Positions 11,290-22,679 of a stretch of DNA of 64,000 nucleotides are shown piece by piece. A model generated the notes under the pieces. The model had not been told where the DNA came from. It ran no database searches and saw only the letters and a program-made list of their open reading frames with translations. The stretch lies in the NCBI GenBank assembly GCA_950295325.1, contig OX485803.1, positions 40,503,554 through 40,567,553 on the forward strand, given 5' to 3'. Made by a program: the position numbers and the translations under genes. Each line of letters opens with the position of its first letter. Position 1 is the stretch's first letter. The stretch is from Polytrichum commune. Lineage: Eukaryota; Streptophyta; Polytrichopsida; Polytrichales; Polytrichaceae.

Positions 11290-12720
11290 GTATGACTATT
11301 TACATGTCAAATAAGAATGAAAACATTTGCATCCATATCCTCTTAAATATTTGCCTATGCACAACAGTTGGTAATAATTTAGTAAATAAGTTTGCTAAGT
11401 TATTAGAGAACCTAATTTGCTTCACATTTATATCTTATCCTAATAGTTCATAGGTGAGAAAAAGCTTCGGTAAGATGTGCTTGATTTGGTCTCCTTTGAT
11501 TTAACTTGCCTTCATCTAAGCAATGCATGCAACATTCTCTTCGTAAATCACTGTTGGAGTTGATGCAACAATTGGAAACTTGCAATAACCTTTGTTGAAA
11601 CCATTAACCAATCACAATTAAACACATTCACTTGGAGCCTCGTTGAGGCTATAATTTCTGGGTGGTTTGAAGATGTGGCTACAAGACTATGCGTCGTTGG
11701 CTTCCAAGATATTGTTGTTGCTTATATGAGAAAAACATGACATGCTTTAGATTTCCTTTGATGTGGATTGGAGAGGTAAACCACATTCACATATCTTTTG
11801 ATGTTGCTATCCTCTCCAACTCTATAAAACAATCCTAGATCCTTTGTGCCCTTGAGGCATCGCAAGATATGTTTGACAACATTCCAATGTCATTTTATTG
11901 GCTTAGCAATAAATTAATGGAGAATGCAATGTCGAGCCTAGTGCAATTTGATATTTACACAATAATGCACATGTTGCTACCAAATATAAAGTCTTGGGTC
12001 CTGAACATTTCTCTCCCTCATTACATGGTCAAAACTCATCATTTTTTTAAGTCCAATGACCATACCACCATCGAATAACTTAGTGGGTGAGCCGCATTTG
12101 GAAAAAATGTTTGAGTAACTTTCTAGTCTACAAACTCTGATGTAGGAAAACGTGTTCAACAATATGTTTAGCATGTAGACCAAGACCAAAGGTGGTTTCT
12201 CCAAGATCTTTCATCTCAAATTCACCTTTGAGTTGAGAAATGATTTTGGAGATGTCATTAGCCATATTGATGAGGTTGAGGTCATCAACATATACAATTA
12301 TAATAACTAACCATGTGTGGGTCCATTAAATGAAAATACATGGACAAACATCATCAATCTTAAAACCTTGATATGTGCAAAACTCTCTTAGACGTTTTGT
12401 ACCACATCATGTTGGCATATTTAAGGCTATAGTATGCCCTCTCATGTCTAAGGCATTGAGGTTGTCTTTGAGACTTATGGAATTCTATCAACCCTATAGG
12501 GATCTTCATATTACATGTCAATATCCATATTGCCATATAAGTACGTGGTAACTACATCCATCAACCTCGTTTCCAGTTTCTTGTCAACTAAAAACTTAGG
12601 ATACCTAAATGTAATTTAGTCCATCATTGGGGAATATGCCCGGAGCTCTCTTCATAATGAATGCTTGGACGTTGGGTGAAGCCTTGAGCAACTAGTTGTG
12701 CTTTGTAGTGGGAAATGTTT
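11290..12720 (-). pseudogene. Copia reverse transcriptase and RNase H relic
   Basis: Reverse transcriptase motifs in order from 12720 downward: KAQLVAQGFTQRP, MDVV.TYLYG, MKIPIG, CPCIFI, the catalytic YVDDLNLI (near 12290), FEMKDLGE, LHQS, LDIAFSINLL. RNase H follows below 11840: GTKDLGLFY, YLSNPH, SWKPTTHSLVATSSN, and near the end TKLLPT. In an active element these make cDNA from the RNA copy. Several stops and frameshifts occur throughout, so it is inactive. Confidence 0.85.
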
Positions 12721-12734
12721 CCACATTTATTTCA

Positions 12735-13420
12735 TTTCAATATGACCCTTTGTTCTACACTCAAAACAAGTATGAATTTTTATATTCATATTTTATGATA
12801 ATAATTGTGTGGATGAAGGCTCCAAAAAACGAGCCATCTGTAAAGATTATGGAGTGTAATGCTTATGTGCTCGTTGAGGGTCCCTTCATGTTGGTGTTTG
12901 ATTTTTTATTTATTTAATACCAGTTTCAATCCCCTATGTTGCATATTTATGCTTGAGCTACATCTAGAAGATCATTCTCCATGGTTCTTAATAAGAAAAA
13001 TCAAATTCCTTCTTAGCAAGTAATAATCTTGACATGAGATCATTATATTTCATATAACGCATATTTGAATAATGTCAAATGAATATAATATTGGCAGCAT
13101 GAAACATACATAATTTTTTTTTCTATCATGTGCGTATTATCAATTGGTTCACCATACAAAGATAACCGAGATGCTATCTTATACATATCACTATTCTACT
13201 CAACTATAGTTGGAAAATCTTGAATGCAAATATGTATGCAATCATAGCGGACTTTGGTAAAAATATGATTTGTTGATGGTGAAACCGATTTTGAAGTGTT
13301 GCCCACAAAACACGAGTTGACATCATGGTGAGATTTTGCAACTAAATGTTGGATCACTTGTAGATGTGGTTTGGCATCAAGGGCCTAAATTAAGTAATTT
13401 CCTCATCAATTTGATGGGAT
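12735..13420 (-). pseudogene. Copia gag relic with incomplete zinc knuckle
   Basis: Weak but ordered similarity to plant copia gag: a segment of the type YNSDMYKIASRL (near 13190), LYGEPIDNTHMIEK, then near 12770 CFECRTKGHIEM, a zinc-knuckle start (CX2CX4H) lacking the final Cys. Gag coats the RNA in the virus-like particle. The frame is broken. The step from this knuckle straight into reverse transcriptase marks the internal deletion. Confidence 0.6.
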
Positions 13421-13746
13421 AAAAACTTAATTCCATGTGCGACATTTTTGCTATGTAGAATCACAAGCTCATATTGTGTACTATCTTCTCAAGTAATTTT
13501 TGGTCACCCCAAATCACTAACAACCCCTACAAAACACCGATACTAATAACAACCCAACCCAACAAACTTCGTGGCACAAATACACACGAAAAACACCGCA
13601 TGCATTCTAGGCTGCTACACTATATCTTGTAGTCACTACACATACCTCTCTTTCACCTCCCAACAACTAAACAAAATGCCACTCTTACAAAAAAAAATCA
13701 CCACACCAAGAACAACACCATTTGTTAGAGCTTCATGTTGATAACG

Positions 13747-14027
13747 TGTTAAAATAATGAAGAGAAAAGATGAGAGAAGAGGAGAGAGAAACGATGGATA
13801 AACTTCTACGAGCGAGAGGACACTTCTTCTTTATTAACCTTCCACTTGATTATATATAAAAAAATTTAATACTTTCAAAGTAACATGCTTCGTTGGTACA
13901 CTAGCTATAGTTCTAAAATACCATTACTATAGTTCCAAAATAACATGGTTGTAGTTCCAAGATAGCATCCTATGACGACGAAGTTGGTTCTATTGACACC
14001 CAGTCGCCGTTGGCAGTGATCTTAACA
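13747..14027 (-). repeat. 5' LTR of the copia element (281 bp)
   Basis: Bounded by TGTTAAG at 14027-14021 (minus strand) and TTAACA at 13752-13747, a 6-bp inverted pair beginning TG and ending CA. It contains a TATATATAA promoter-like box (near 13853) upstream of a pyrimidine-rich segment. The sequence just inside (TTATCAACATGAAGC) is where a tRNA primer site is expected; it resembles only partly the usual initiator-Met site. Confidence 0.75.
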
Positions 14028-15912
14028 CTTCCAACCATTCAACAATGCATGCAATGGGAACTCAAACTCAACAACACCACATGCACAATAACCCTAATTC
14101 AAAGAAAATCCTCACGCGAGCTGAAGAAACCCTAGAAAACCAAGACTATGATCCCTGCCTGCAACAACCATCTTGCATTACTTCCTGAGATGATGCATGG
14201 AATTTTTTCGAACCTGCTCTGCTCTATGCCGTACAAGACTTGAAGAGAATTTTTGGAAGTTGTGTGCACTGTTTCTCGATGCTCGAGTCACCTGGGTTAG
14301 GAATCTTAGTTCAAAGTAGCTCATAGACGACTTACTTGTATGTGCTCATCCTAAATGTATTCTCCTGATTACTCCAACACACAGGAAAACCCTGATCCCA
14401 AAAATTCTCGCTCACATGGCCTCTTCCTACACCACGAGAGGCATTCAAGCTCGTCGACAAAGAGGATTCCCGAAACCTCGTAGTCAGTGTGTATTTTTGA
14501 CAAAGTTTTTGCAAGTTTTGGATATACAACATGCAAAAACTCCCACAAAAATAAAATGCACGTTTCTTCGACACGTACAATTCAGATTTTGACATATAGT
14601 GTGACTTGTGAAGGGAAAAATCACACGTCAATTGACATTTTACAGATTGAAATGGCACGTACTACTGGGCGTATGACATTGAAGTGACATATTAGAAGAG
14701 AATGTAGATATCAATTGACATTCATTTTTGTTTTTGAAGACGTCACTTGACGCTTTGGATTTGAAGTTCAACGTGAGATGAAATTTGTCAAACATATATA
14801 CACACTGCTCATAGACCATCTCCTCAGTCTCTCATTCAAACCCACAGCTCAATCACCGACACTTGCAGAGTTTGATTCTATCCATCCAAATCTCAAGGGA
14901 GAGCAGCAATCCCAGTCAATGATTGCTGAAATTGTTGAAATTGTAGGCCTCTCTCTCTCTCTAAACCAACCATTTTTTATTTTATCACAAAGATCCTCCC
15001 TGATGCAAAAGAATCAGAATTCGAGCATAACATATTTTCAAGACTAAAGGATACCCTCGCTCAATAATCTATTGCTCGCTCTTAAACTCAATAATCCTCA
15101 CATGACATATTTGTTCACGAAGCGGGTCCGAGTTATTCAGACATTTTTCTTCATCGGACACCTATAATTTGATTGGTGTGTAGTTAGGTGAGGATCAAAG
15201 AACAAACGTCATAAAGATGTTGAAAAGAGAGATTGGGTTACATCTTCAAACTTCCTTAATTGTTGCACACTCAACAGTGAACACATTTGGGTAGACCTAT
15301 GTGTTCATTTCAGAAATCAACAAACATGAGTTTCTGATAACGAGAACTAAATCAAGGGAAGTCCGATTTCCAACCTGGAATTTGTTGATGCTTCATCTTA
15401 AGATTTGCTAACGAGACGTAAGTTTCATCACGTAGATCGAATCAGGAGAAGTTGGAGATCATGAAAAACGAACCACACAACACCCACACACCTGAAATTA
15501 GGGTGATGTGGAATTAATTGGGATCTGAAGTGTGCAGGTTGCACTTTCTCTGCCTCGAAGACATTGTAGAATCTCTCCTTCTACCAAACCCCCACTCATC
15601 AGTCACAGGACCAAAATCGGTAGCCAAGCTCGGCCGCAATGGGGATCGCAATCACTCAGAAATCAGGCCTGAATCTCCTGAAACACACTTTGTTCATGGG
15701 ATTTTGGTTCTTGTATCTTGTGCAGGTAGTGCTTTTGTTGTTTTGGAAGAGGAAGTGGGAGCCACAAGGGTGGGCTTGGAGAGTATGTCGGGCATGGGAA
15801 GTGCAAGGCTAGCAAAGGAGGTCGAACAACTCCATTGGTGGGCATAGAAATTTTGTCAGGTAGGGGGCAAGGAGGTGTGACGCCCACCCTCACTGCCCCT
15901 TAGTGCCGAGAG
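14028..15912. other. Intergenic, nothing recognised
   Basis: Non-coding stretch between the copia 5' LTR and repeat R5. Short frames at 14332-15047 and 15518-15847 have no recognisable domain. A short CT run lies near 14950. Confidence 0.45.
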
Positions 15913-16150
15913 TGGGCAACACCCCATACCAACATGCTTCAAAAATGGCATTCAAGCTCATTATGAGGGACACTCATCATCCAATTTATGAACTTTGGAT
16001 GCCTTTATAATAGGTGGAGTTGGTATCCGCATACGAGTCATTCATCATGAAAACATGTTGGTAATGCTGGGATGACTTGCCCTCGACATCAAGGCTAGTA
16101 TGAAAGTTCCAAGGTCGTTGAAATGTGGCCATGGGCAATCAAGGGTTAAG
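15913..16150 (+). repeat. Dispersed repeat R5, copy 1 (shorter)
   Basis: Shares GGGCAACACCCCA, ATGCTTCAAA.ATGGCATT and GCCCTCGACATCAAGG, ending at AAGGGTTAA, with 38062-38519. It lacks about 220 bp of the middle present in the other copy. Origin unknown. Confidence 0.6.
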
Positions 16151-17140
16151 AATGTTATTCTCTCGACTCGAACTCTGTTATAAATTAGTGGGCAACATTT
16201 ATTAATTATGTGAGGAGGGAGGGGAGGGGAGTATTGGTTCTTGTTTATTATCAAGTTTTCTCTTATTAAATATTAGGTATGTGAGATATTCGATGACTAT
16301 TTGGTGGATGGTTTTCAGTGGGGATATGTGGATTCTCAAGGAATTAGTGAGCATGATTACTGTTACGAGTGAGAGGGAGAAAGTGACGAAGTGAAGAGAT
16401 ACAAAAGAATGTTATGTGTATTTTGTGTGCACACTCACACCGACGCCGTCATTGAAAGACCTCGGGTTTGAACCCAAGTTGTGAAAAGGTGCCTTTAAAA
16501 GACTCGTCCACAAAAACACACCACTTTATGAATGACCACCGGCCGTTCCTAGTTGAACCATCACCTCACCTTTCCTTGCTCATCCATAGAAAGCTTGTTG
16601 TTTTCATGCCTTTAGATCCCGTGAAGTGTTACAATGTCTACTTCGGCAAACAAAAATTAGTAAGGATGTCAACTACTTTGTGTTATATATTAAGTGTCAT
16701 TAAAAGCAGTGATCACTTATGAACAATATACTTATAAGTTCAATCAGACATTGCGGACAAATCAACTGACTAACTTAAGCTTAATCCCTAAGCATTTAAG
16801 AAATCTCAAACTAGGCCTCTCCAAGGGAAAAAATCGAGTATTTGAGGTTCATATTTTCATTTTAAGCTAGTCATGTCAAAAGTAATTCTATCTAAGTGCA
16901 TTATTTGAAGATTTAGGTTCAAATACACAACACGAGTGTTTTTAAATGCAAATACATATGTTGTATTTTGATCGTCAATGTCTAGTATGAGTATATTTTG
17001 ATTTTCTCCTTGACAAAAGACAATGTGTGTAATAAGGTTTCAAACACATAAAGATATCAGTTATTATTTACAAACTTGGTGAAGCCCGTAACAATAGAAA
17101 ATGTGTCTATGCCCGTATATTGAGACCCCACGTCCTTTAA
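16151..17140. other. Intergenic; weak SINE-like box near 16465
   Basis: No gene seen. GGGTTTGAACCC near 16467 resembles the tRNA-type internal B box, followed by GTTGTGAAAA as in the candidate at 53720-53895, but no convincing A box or poly-A tail was found. Confidence 0.25.
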
Positions 17141-17438
17141 GGGCCAAGGGCTACTTCACACACGAGCCAAGGACCCGTGACTATGTAATTGTGAGGGCCC
17201 TTGACTCTTATCAAAGGCCATATCATGAGAAATGGATTTTTTCTTTTTTCTTTTTTATTTCTGAAGTAATATGGTTGTGAGAAAATTGCGGCGAATTCCG
17301 GTAAACCACAAAACATTGTCTATAGGAATCCATGGAGACTTTTCATCCATGATCATTTCTTTGGACCCTTAGGCCTTCACCTTCTAGTGTGGAGTGAACA
17401 TGGACGGTCTCAGCCTTTTCAGCCAATGAGAGATATTA

Positions 17439-18014
17439 GGGCCGCTTCACAATATGGCCAAAGCTCGAGAGAATTTCTTGCAAGGAACCAATAATTTGGC
17501 CTCTTGACCCTTCACACTAGAGGCCAAAGTACAAAGGCCGTTGCTCTCCAAAATGCCTACATGGCAGTACTTTTTGATGAAGGCAACGGACTCTCGAAGG
17601 AAGTTTGGGTCGGACATGAATGAAAACCCAAACTATGGTCAAGAGGCCATCTATTTTTTTCATACTTTTTTTCTTTCAAAAACTAACAATATTTTGACCG
17701 TTAGATTGAAGGGACTATTTTGGGTAGGGAATAAAGTGAGATGCTCCTTCTTCCTTTGGACTTTGGGCTTGACCTTTGGATGCTTCACACTAAGGCTGTC
17801 CAAGTCTAGAAACCGTGGGAGTTCATGGCCAACAGTTTGGACTTTGGGCTAGGAGTTTGGAGACTTCACACTACGCCTGAAGGCTGAAGGCTCCAGTTCC
17901 TATATTTCATTGGCTATCTATTTTCAGTCCATTTCTTTGGACTCTCAGCAAAGTTTGGCCATCCATTCAATCCCACGGCCTCTCGACTTGGACGGCCATA
18001 GTGTGAAGCGGCCC
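17439..18014. mobile_element. Nested MITE, 576 bp
   Basis: The left end GGGCCGCTTCACAATATGGC matches the reverse complement of the right end (GGGCCGCTTCACACTATGGC), with TTA on both sides (17436-17438 and 18015-18017). It sits inside the family A copy 17141-18562. The interior repeats related GAAGGC/GGCCTTC pieces and has no coding capacity. Confidence 0.85.
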
Positions 18015-18017
18015 TTA

Positions 18018-18514
18018 GGGCCACTTCACACACGAGCCAAGAGCCGTGACCATGAATTTGTGAGAGCCCAAGGAAAGTGTTCAAAGGCCGTTCCAAGACA
18101 CTTACAAAATCATGTAGTGTGGTCATGGACCCTCAAGTGCAGTGTGAAGTCATATGTGACCGGGCCCTCAACCAAATGCTATTTCAATGAATTCTATTCA
18201 TGTGGGTCCTCACACATGATAAAATAGAATAAATCAACGGTTGTGAGCGTTCGGAGTGCCACGGTCTCCCAGTTTTGTGTTAGACCTACCTCCAAGAGGT
18301 GGTTTTGAAATATAGTCCGAGTGACCATGCAACATGATCCATTCGATGCCATGTAGGAGTCCATGTAGACTTTACATCCATCTTGCATTCACACACTCCG
18401 TTGGTCCCTCAAGCGTGGTGTGAAGCGAACTTGGACCGGCTCCGCCTTATCCACCAATGAGAGTGCTTGAAGTGTAATGGTCACGGGCTCTCGGTCTTGT
18501 GTGTGAAGTGGCCC
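18018..18514 (+). mobile_element. Second family A copy nested in the first
   Basis: 497 bp from GGGCCACTTCACACACGAGC to TTGTGTGTGAAGTGGCCC, flanked by TTA (18015-18017 and 18515-18517). The left TTA is shared with the neighbouring nested MITE. It is in the same orientation as the host copy, which resumes at 18518 with GAATGCAACGGTCACGGGCC. Confidence 0.8.
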
Positions 18515-18565
18515 TTAGAATGCAACGGTCACGGGCCCTCAGTCTCGCATGCGAATGGGCCCTAA

Positions 18566-18903
18566 GTAGAGGGGGTGACAAGCTGGTGTCCCTGATGCAT
18601 GGATAAACTATGCTAAACATATCAAATTGTTGATAAGCAAGTTAAGCTTATCGGCAACTGAGTCAGCCATGATCATCATCTGTTCCATGCAAGAATATAA
18701 TAAGCCCACTCTTCACCGGAGCCCGACTACAGTCAAAGTCTACACAATTTGTTGGTCCCAAAACTTCACTCAAGTAACTTAACTTAACTTACGTACACTC
18801 GTATTATTAATTACCATGTCTTAATGAATAGGTTGTCTCTTCACTCATGCAAATTATCTTGGGTCATAATTGGATAACAAAGATTTATAGTTCTTTTGTT
18901 TAT
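18566..18903. other. Intergenic, nothing recognised
   Basis: Short AT-rich spacer between the MITE stack and the minus-strand R1 copy. Confidence 0.5.
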
Positions 18904-19316
18904 TGGCTCTGTTTGTAGGACAAAGACTATGCATCAACTTCTTTGTTTCAAGAGCAAACTCCCTAACCACTTTGTGTTCACATTTGAATGTTACTTGTTC
19001 TTGTTGTGTTTGGTCCAATTGATTTAATGTGGATGTTATATGTAACATCCACATTATATAAACTGGATGTTGCTCCCTATTATGTATTGAGAAAATATAG
19101 TTAATTGTGTTTGTTTTGGCAATTGTTAGTTAATTGATTTTAAATTTTTAGGTGATAAATGAGTAGCTTCAATCCTTGACCCGCATTTTGAGAAGAAGGT
19201 GCACAAAATCCAAGAAAGGTTTGGTAGCCATGAACTGCGCGTGAGCAAAGTGGACAGCTACAATTGTAGTCTTTCATAAGAAAAGAGAGAGCCTCACGGT
19301 TCTACCGTATTCTTGT
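18904..19316 (-). repeat. Dispersed repeat family R1, copy 5
   Basis: Reverse orientation: GGCTCTGTTTGTAGGAC at the left and GAGCCTCACGGTTCTACCG at the right. It is the only complete copy on the minus strand in this window. Confidence 0.7.
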
Positions 19317-19662
19317 TCATCCACATAACGACCAAAATAAAATGAGACAATCATCGCGTGATTGTTATTGTGGTAGTTGGTATTCAATATAGCGTGGATT
19401 GTCAATCAATTAGTGAGGGGAAACCCTAATTGCACATATTGGTGGTGTGCACATTGCTTCGTGAATGGGAGGGGTGTTTCCCTCTTACTCAAAAGTGCTT
19501 TTTGTTTCATGTCTTTGTTTTTTGGGTTTTGGTTATAGTTTAGTTTTGGGTTTGTTTTATTTATTTATTTTTGGGTTTCTTTGCATATGGGTGTTTCATT
19601 TCATGGCGATTATTGTGGGAGATGTGGTAAAAACATGTTCCTCCCAAGTATGTTGTTCATTG

Positions 19663-19786
19663 GTCGAGAAGAAGTCTATGGGCGATGAAAGCAGCTTCTG
19701 GCTTCTGGTGAGGCCACATCGCCTGTGCTTTCTTGACCGTCGGATTTGACTGATGTAACCCTCCTCCCCTGATCTCTTCCGTTCCT
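19663..19786 (+). repeat. Highly conserved repeat R6, copy 1
   Basis: About 114 bp nearly identical to 49806-49920 (7 differences counted by eye, the first 49 bases identical), much closer than any other repeat pair here. It contains GAAGCAGCTTCTGGCTTC-type inverted pieces (near 19688). It has no coding sense and no terminal repeats. Function unknown. Confidence 0.6.
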
Positions 19787-21304
19787 GCCACCACTCATCC
19801 ACTACGTTTCATTCGGGTCCTAGTCGGGGTCAATTTGGCTTTTACATAGACATTTCGGGGCATGCAATGTTTTCATGTGCGCTTTCACTTGTCCACGTGG
19901 TGGATACCACAAAATTCTACATGAAAATTGACAACCATGATTTCATAACAAGTTGAATGAATACCAAGGAGATTTTGAATCGATACACAATACATGTGTT
20001 TTTAATGTGGGCCACATTCTTCATCATTGTTCCAAATAGCCTATTGCTCCTCAAAGTGGAGAGCACTTATAACAACTCCCATGTGTGTTCCCTATTCATG
20101 CAAGGAACATTTCAATGATAACTTTTGGCTTTTGTCCATGCGCATACCATTTATGCCCAACAAAGGTGGTGTAGGTGAATGTCTCGCCCTCCGCTCACCT
20201 CTCGCTGATTGCGTGGTCCAAAATGATTTTGTAATCATTAGGCAGCAACAAAAGAATGTGGCATAGGACACTTGCTGCTAGATGACAAGCCATAGAGATC
20301 GCCCCAAACAACATGGTGCCCGAGTGATATGGCCATACCAATGCTACTCCACCATATCCCATCAAAACTTTAAAGTCAAACGCATGTGAGCAAAGAGACT
20401 CTACAATTCATGCTGGTATTTGCAAACCCAAGTGTTATCCTTGTCTGCTTATTTAATGCCACGCTACAATGTTCTTCAAATATGTACATTGTAGGTTTGG
20501 TTCAGGGTGCCATTCAAATTGACGTGCCATGTTAAGCATAATGGCTTTCACGACTTCTCGTAAAGCAACAAGTATCCCATGCCACCTTCTTCGGTTGCTA
20601 CCATGTTTATGCATAATTTATTCACGTGGATCGATGATGAATAATGTGGGCCACACTAATTTAGAGGTTAGTCCACTATACTCTTGATGAACAAGGATAT
20701 GTTATGGGCTCATGTATCAAAAGTTGGATGAAATGCACGACTTCAAATGGAGGAAGGATGTGAGGGCATATGTTGTCTTTGATTTCTTGAGATTATGAGA
20801 CACCCCCGCCAATTTCCTTTGTTAAATGTGCCTAATTAATATATATATAATAATAAAACAAATATGAATATATAAAATAGACAAATAGACAAATAAAAAA
20901 CTAAACAAATAAATAAATGGGGTCTACAAAAGCTCAGGGGCCTTTCATAGCTTGTTTTTGGTTATGATGGCTTATGGGGATATGCGGTATTTGAGTTCCT
21001 CAAAATTCCGAGATACCCAGTGCGGGTCCGCCACGTGGCATCCAATTGGAAAGGAGCCAATCCCCTTTTACCAGCTGTGATTATTATACAGATGGGGTCT
21101 ATGAGGCTCAGCCCAGCCTTGGCCTGCCCATAATCCCTGTGTATGTTATGGATTCCTCAGCTTTGCTTGTTTAAAAAATATCTGCCCCGTCCTTTTTGGT
21201 TTAAGATGGGCCCGGGCAGGTTCGGCTGCCCCCCTGCCCCGACTCCCTCAATGGCTGCCCGTGCCCGTCTCTCATCAGCCTGCCCTGTCCCTGCCCGACT
21301 CCGA
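19787..21304. other. Intergenic, nothing recognised
   Basis: Non-coding. Very AT-rich at 20840-20925. GC-rich from 21200, where GCCCG/GCCTGCC pieces also recur beyond the MITE at 22785-22870, suggesting that the element inserted into a locally repetitive GC-rich segment. Confidence 0.4.
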
Positions 21305-21352
21305 GGGCCACTTCACACACGAGACCGAATGCCCGTGTCCATTGCATTCTAA

Positions 21353-21866
21353 GGGCCGCTTTACACCTAGAGGCCGGGCCAATTTCCCTTGAGGCCGATT
21401 GCACAAAATTTCAGCCTTTTTTGGGTTGGAGGCCGGCCTCTACTACACATTATAATAAGATTATACCGGGGGCCAATTTTCCCATATGTAAAGGCCCTCG
21501 GGCCAAGAAGCCAAGCTGATTCAAAAAAATTAGCCTAATCCAACGGATGTAGCATAATCTAAGATAGAGCCTTTAGATTCCACATAATCCAATGGATCTA
21601 GTTCACTTTGAAAAATTATACTTTATTTAAGAAGATTTTTTTAGTGGAATATGACATTGGCCTTCCATTTTGGGTGCACCCAATTCAACGAGCTCGGGCC
21701 GTGTCATAACATACATTTTTTAATTTAAAAAATCATACCACCAAATCGGCCCGGCCTCTAGATGTAAAGGGGTTGGGGCCGATTTGAGCCTTTTGACCAA
21801 TCACAAATGAGGATTTCAAGCCTCTTACACAACGAATTGGCCCGGCCTCTAAGTGTAAAGCGGCCC
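21353..21866. mobile_element. Nested MITE, 514 bp
   Basis: The left end GGGCCGCTTTACACCTAGAG and reverse complement of the right end GGGCCGCTTTACACTTAGAG differ at one base in 20. They are flanked by TAA (21350-21352 and 21867-21869). It inserted into the family A copy at the position equivalent to the TTA site used at 17436. Confidence 0.88.
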
Positions 21867-22460
21867 TAAGGTCTCTCATTAATTGCAAAAGGCCGACACC
21901 GTCCAAGAACGTGGAAGGCCTCTCGGCCCAAAGAAATTATGTTTGGATGCTTACATGGCACATTAGATTTATTTGTAAAAGTAAGGTGGATGAAATCATG
22001 GGTTTAGTCCCAAATCACGAGTTTGTGAGAATTAACATAATGTCATCTAAGCTTTTTAAATGCTTAAAGTATCATCTGTAAGGAGTGGTGTCAGGCTATA
22101 AAAAATTGGCTTTCTAGCTCGTCCTACTGGGACGAGTGGGCCAAGCTAAGCTAGTCTTGCATAGGTCGATTTGAGACTTAGGACAACGGGTCCCACATGC
22201 TTACATTTTTTTAGATCTTGAAATTCCCTCAAAGTTTGAGAGGTGGGAAGAGGAGGTCCCGCACCCAACTCTCAAAATAGGCTCCGAAACACGATGAGCT
22301 AGCGGGCTCTTAATCAAGAGTTTTCTCACAAAAGGGGTGACACCCACAATTTTGTCCCTCTTTGAATGACGTTTATGAATAACTCACTCTACTATGAATG
22401 ATGTTTCATGGTTTGTTGAAATTCGTGATAAGACACCTCCAATAAGTAGGGCGGATCTAT

Positions 22461-22679
22461 TATCGGGGAGAACCGGTAGTTAGTTATAGATGAACCGGTT
22501 GAGTTTGAGAAATAACCGGTTGGAGTTCAAGACTTCAGGAGAATCACCGATCACTTTAGAAAAAATTATGAAATATATCTCAAATTAACATAGAAAAACT
22601 GAAGGATGTCAACATGTTATTGGTTGGACTTGCAAACACTAGGATCTCAACCGATTGTGCCCAAAAATCTCCTCGATCA
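22461..22679. mobile_element. GATCGGGGAGA-ended MITE, copy 2
   Basis: Same internal order as 4281-4500. The termini are slightly decayed (ATCGGGGAGA at the left, TCTCCTCGAT at the right). It lies within the larger family A copy. Confidence 0.7.

Larger units (their letters stand above)
10385..14027 (-). mobile_element. Decayed Ty1/copia LTR retrotransposon
   Basis: Read on the minus strand: 5' LTR 14027-13747 (TGTTAAG ... TTAACA), a gag relic, reverse transcriptase, RNase H, a polypurine stretch CTACGGGGAG next to 11158, then the 3' LTR 11157 to about 10385. The internal region is only about 2.6 kb: protease and integrase are missing and the gag zinc knuckle runs almost directly into reverse transcriptase, so an internal deletion has occurred. 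All reading frames are broken. The 3' LTR is split by R1 repeat sequence (10477-11072). No clean 5-bp target duplication remains. Confidence 0.85.
17141..18562 (+). mobile_element. Harbinger-like MITE family A, carrying two nested MITEs
   Basis: The left end GGGCCAAGGGCTACTTCACA and the right end GCGAATGGGCCC are inverted repeats, flanked by TAA (17138-17140 and 18563-18565). The copy is split at one TTA site by two further MITEs laid end to end (17439-18014 and 18018-18514), each bounded by TTA. Other copies of the family: 18018-18514, 21305-22784, 54321-54684 and a decayed one at 35650-36055. No transposase. Confidence 0.8.
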
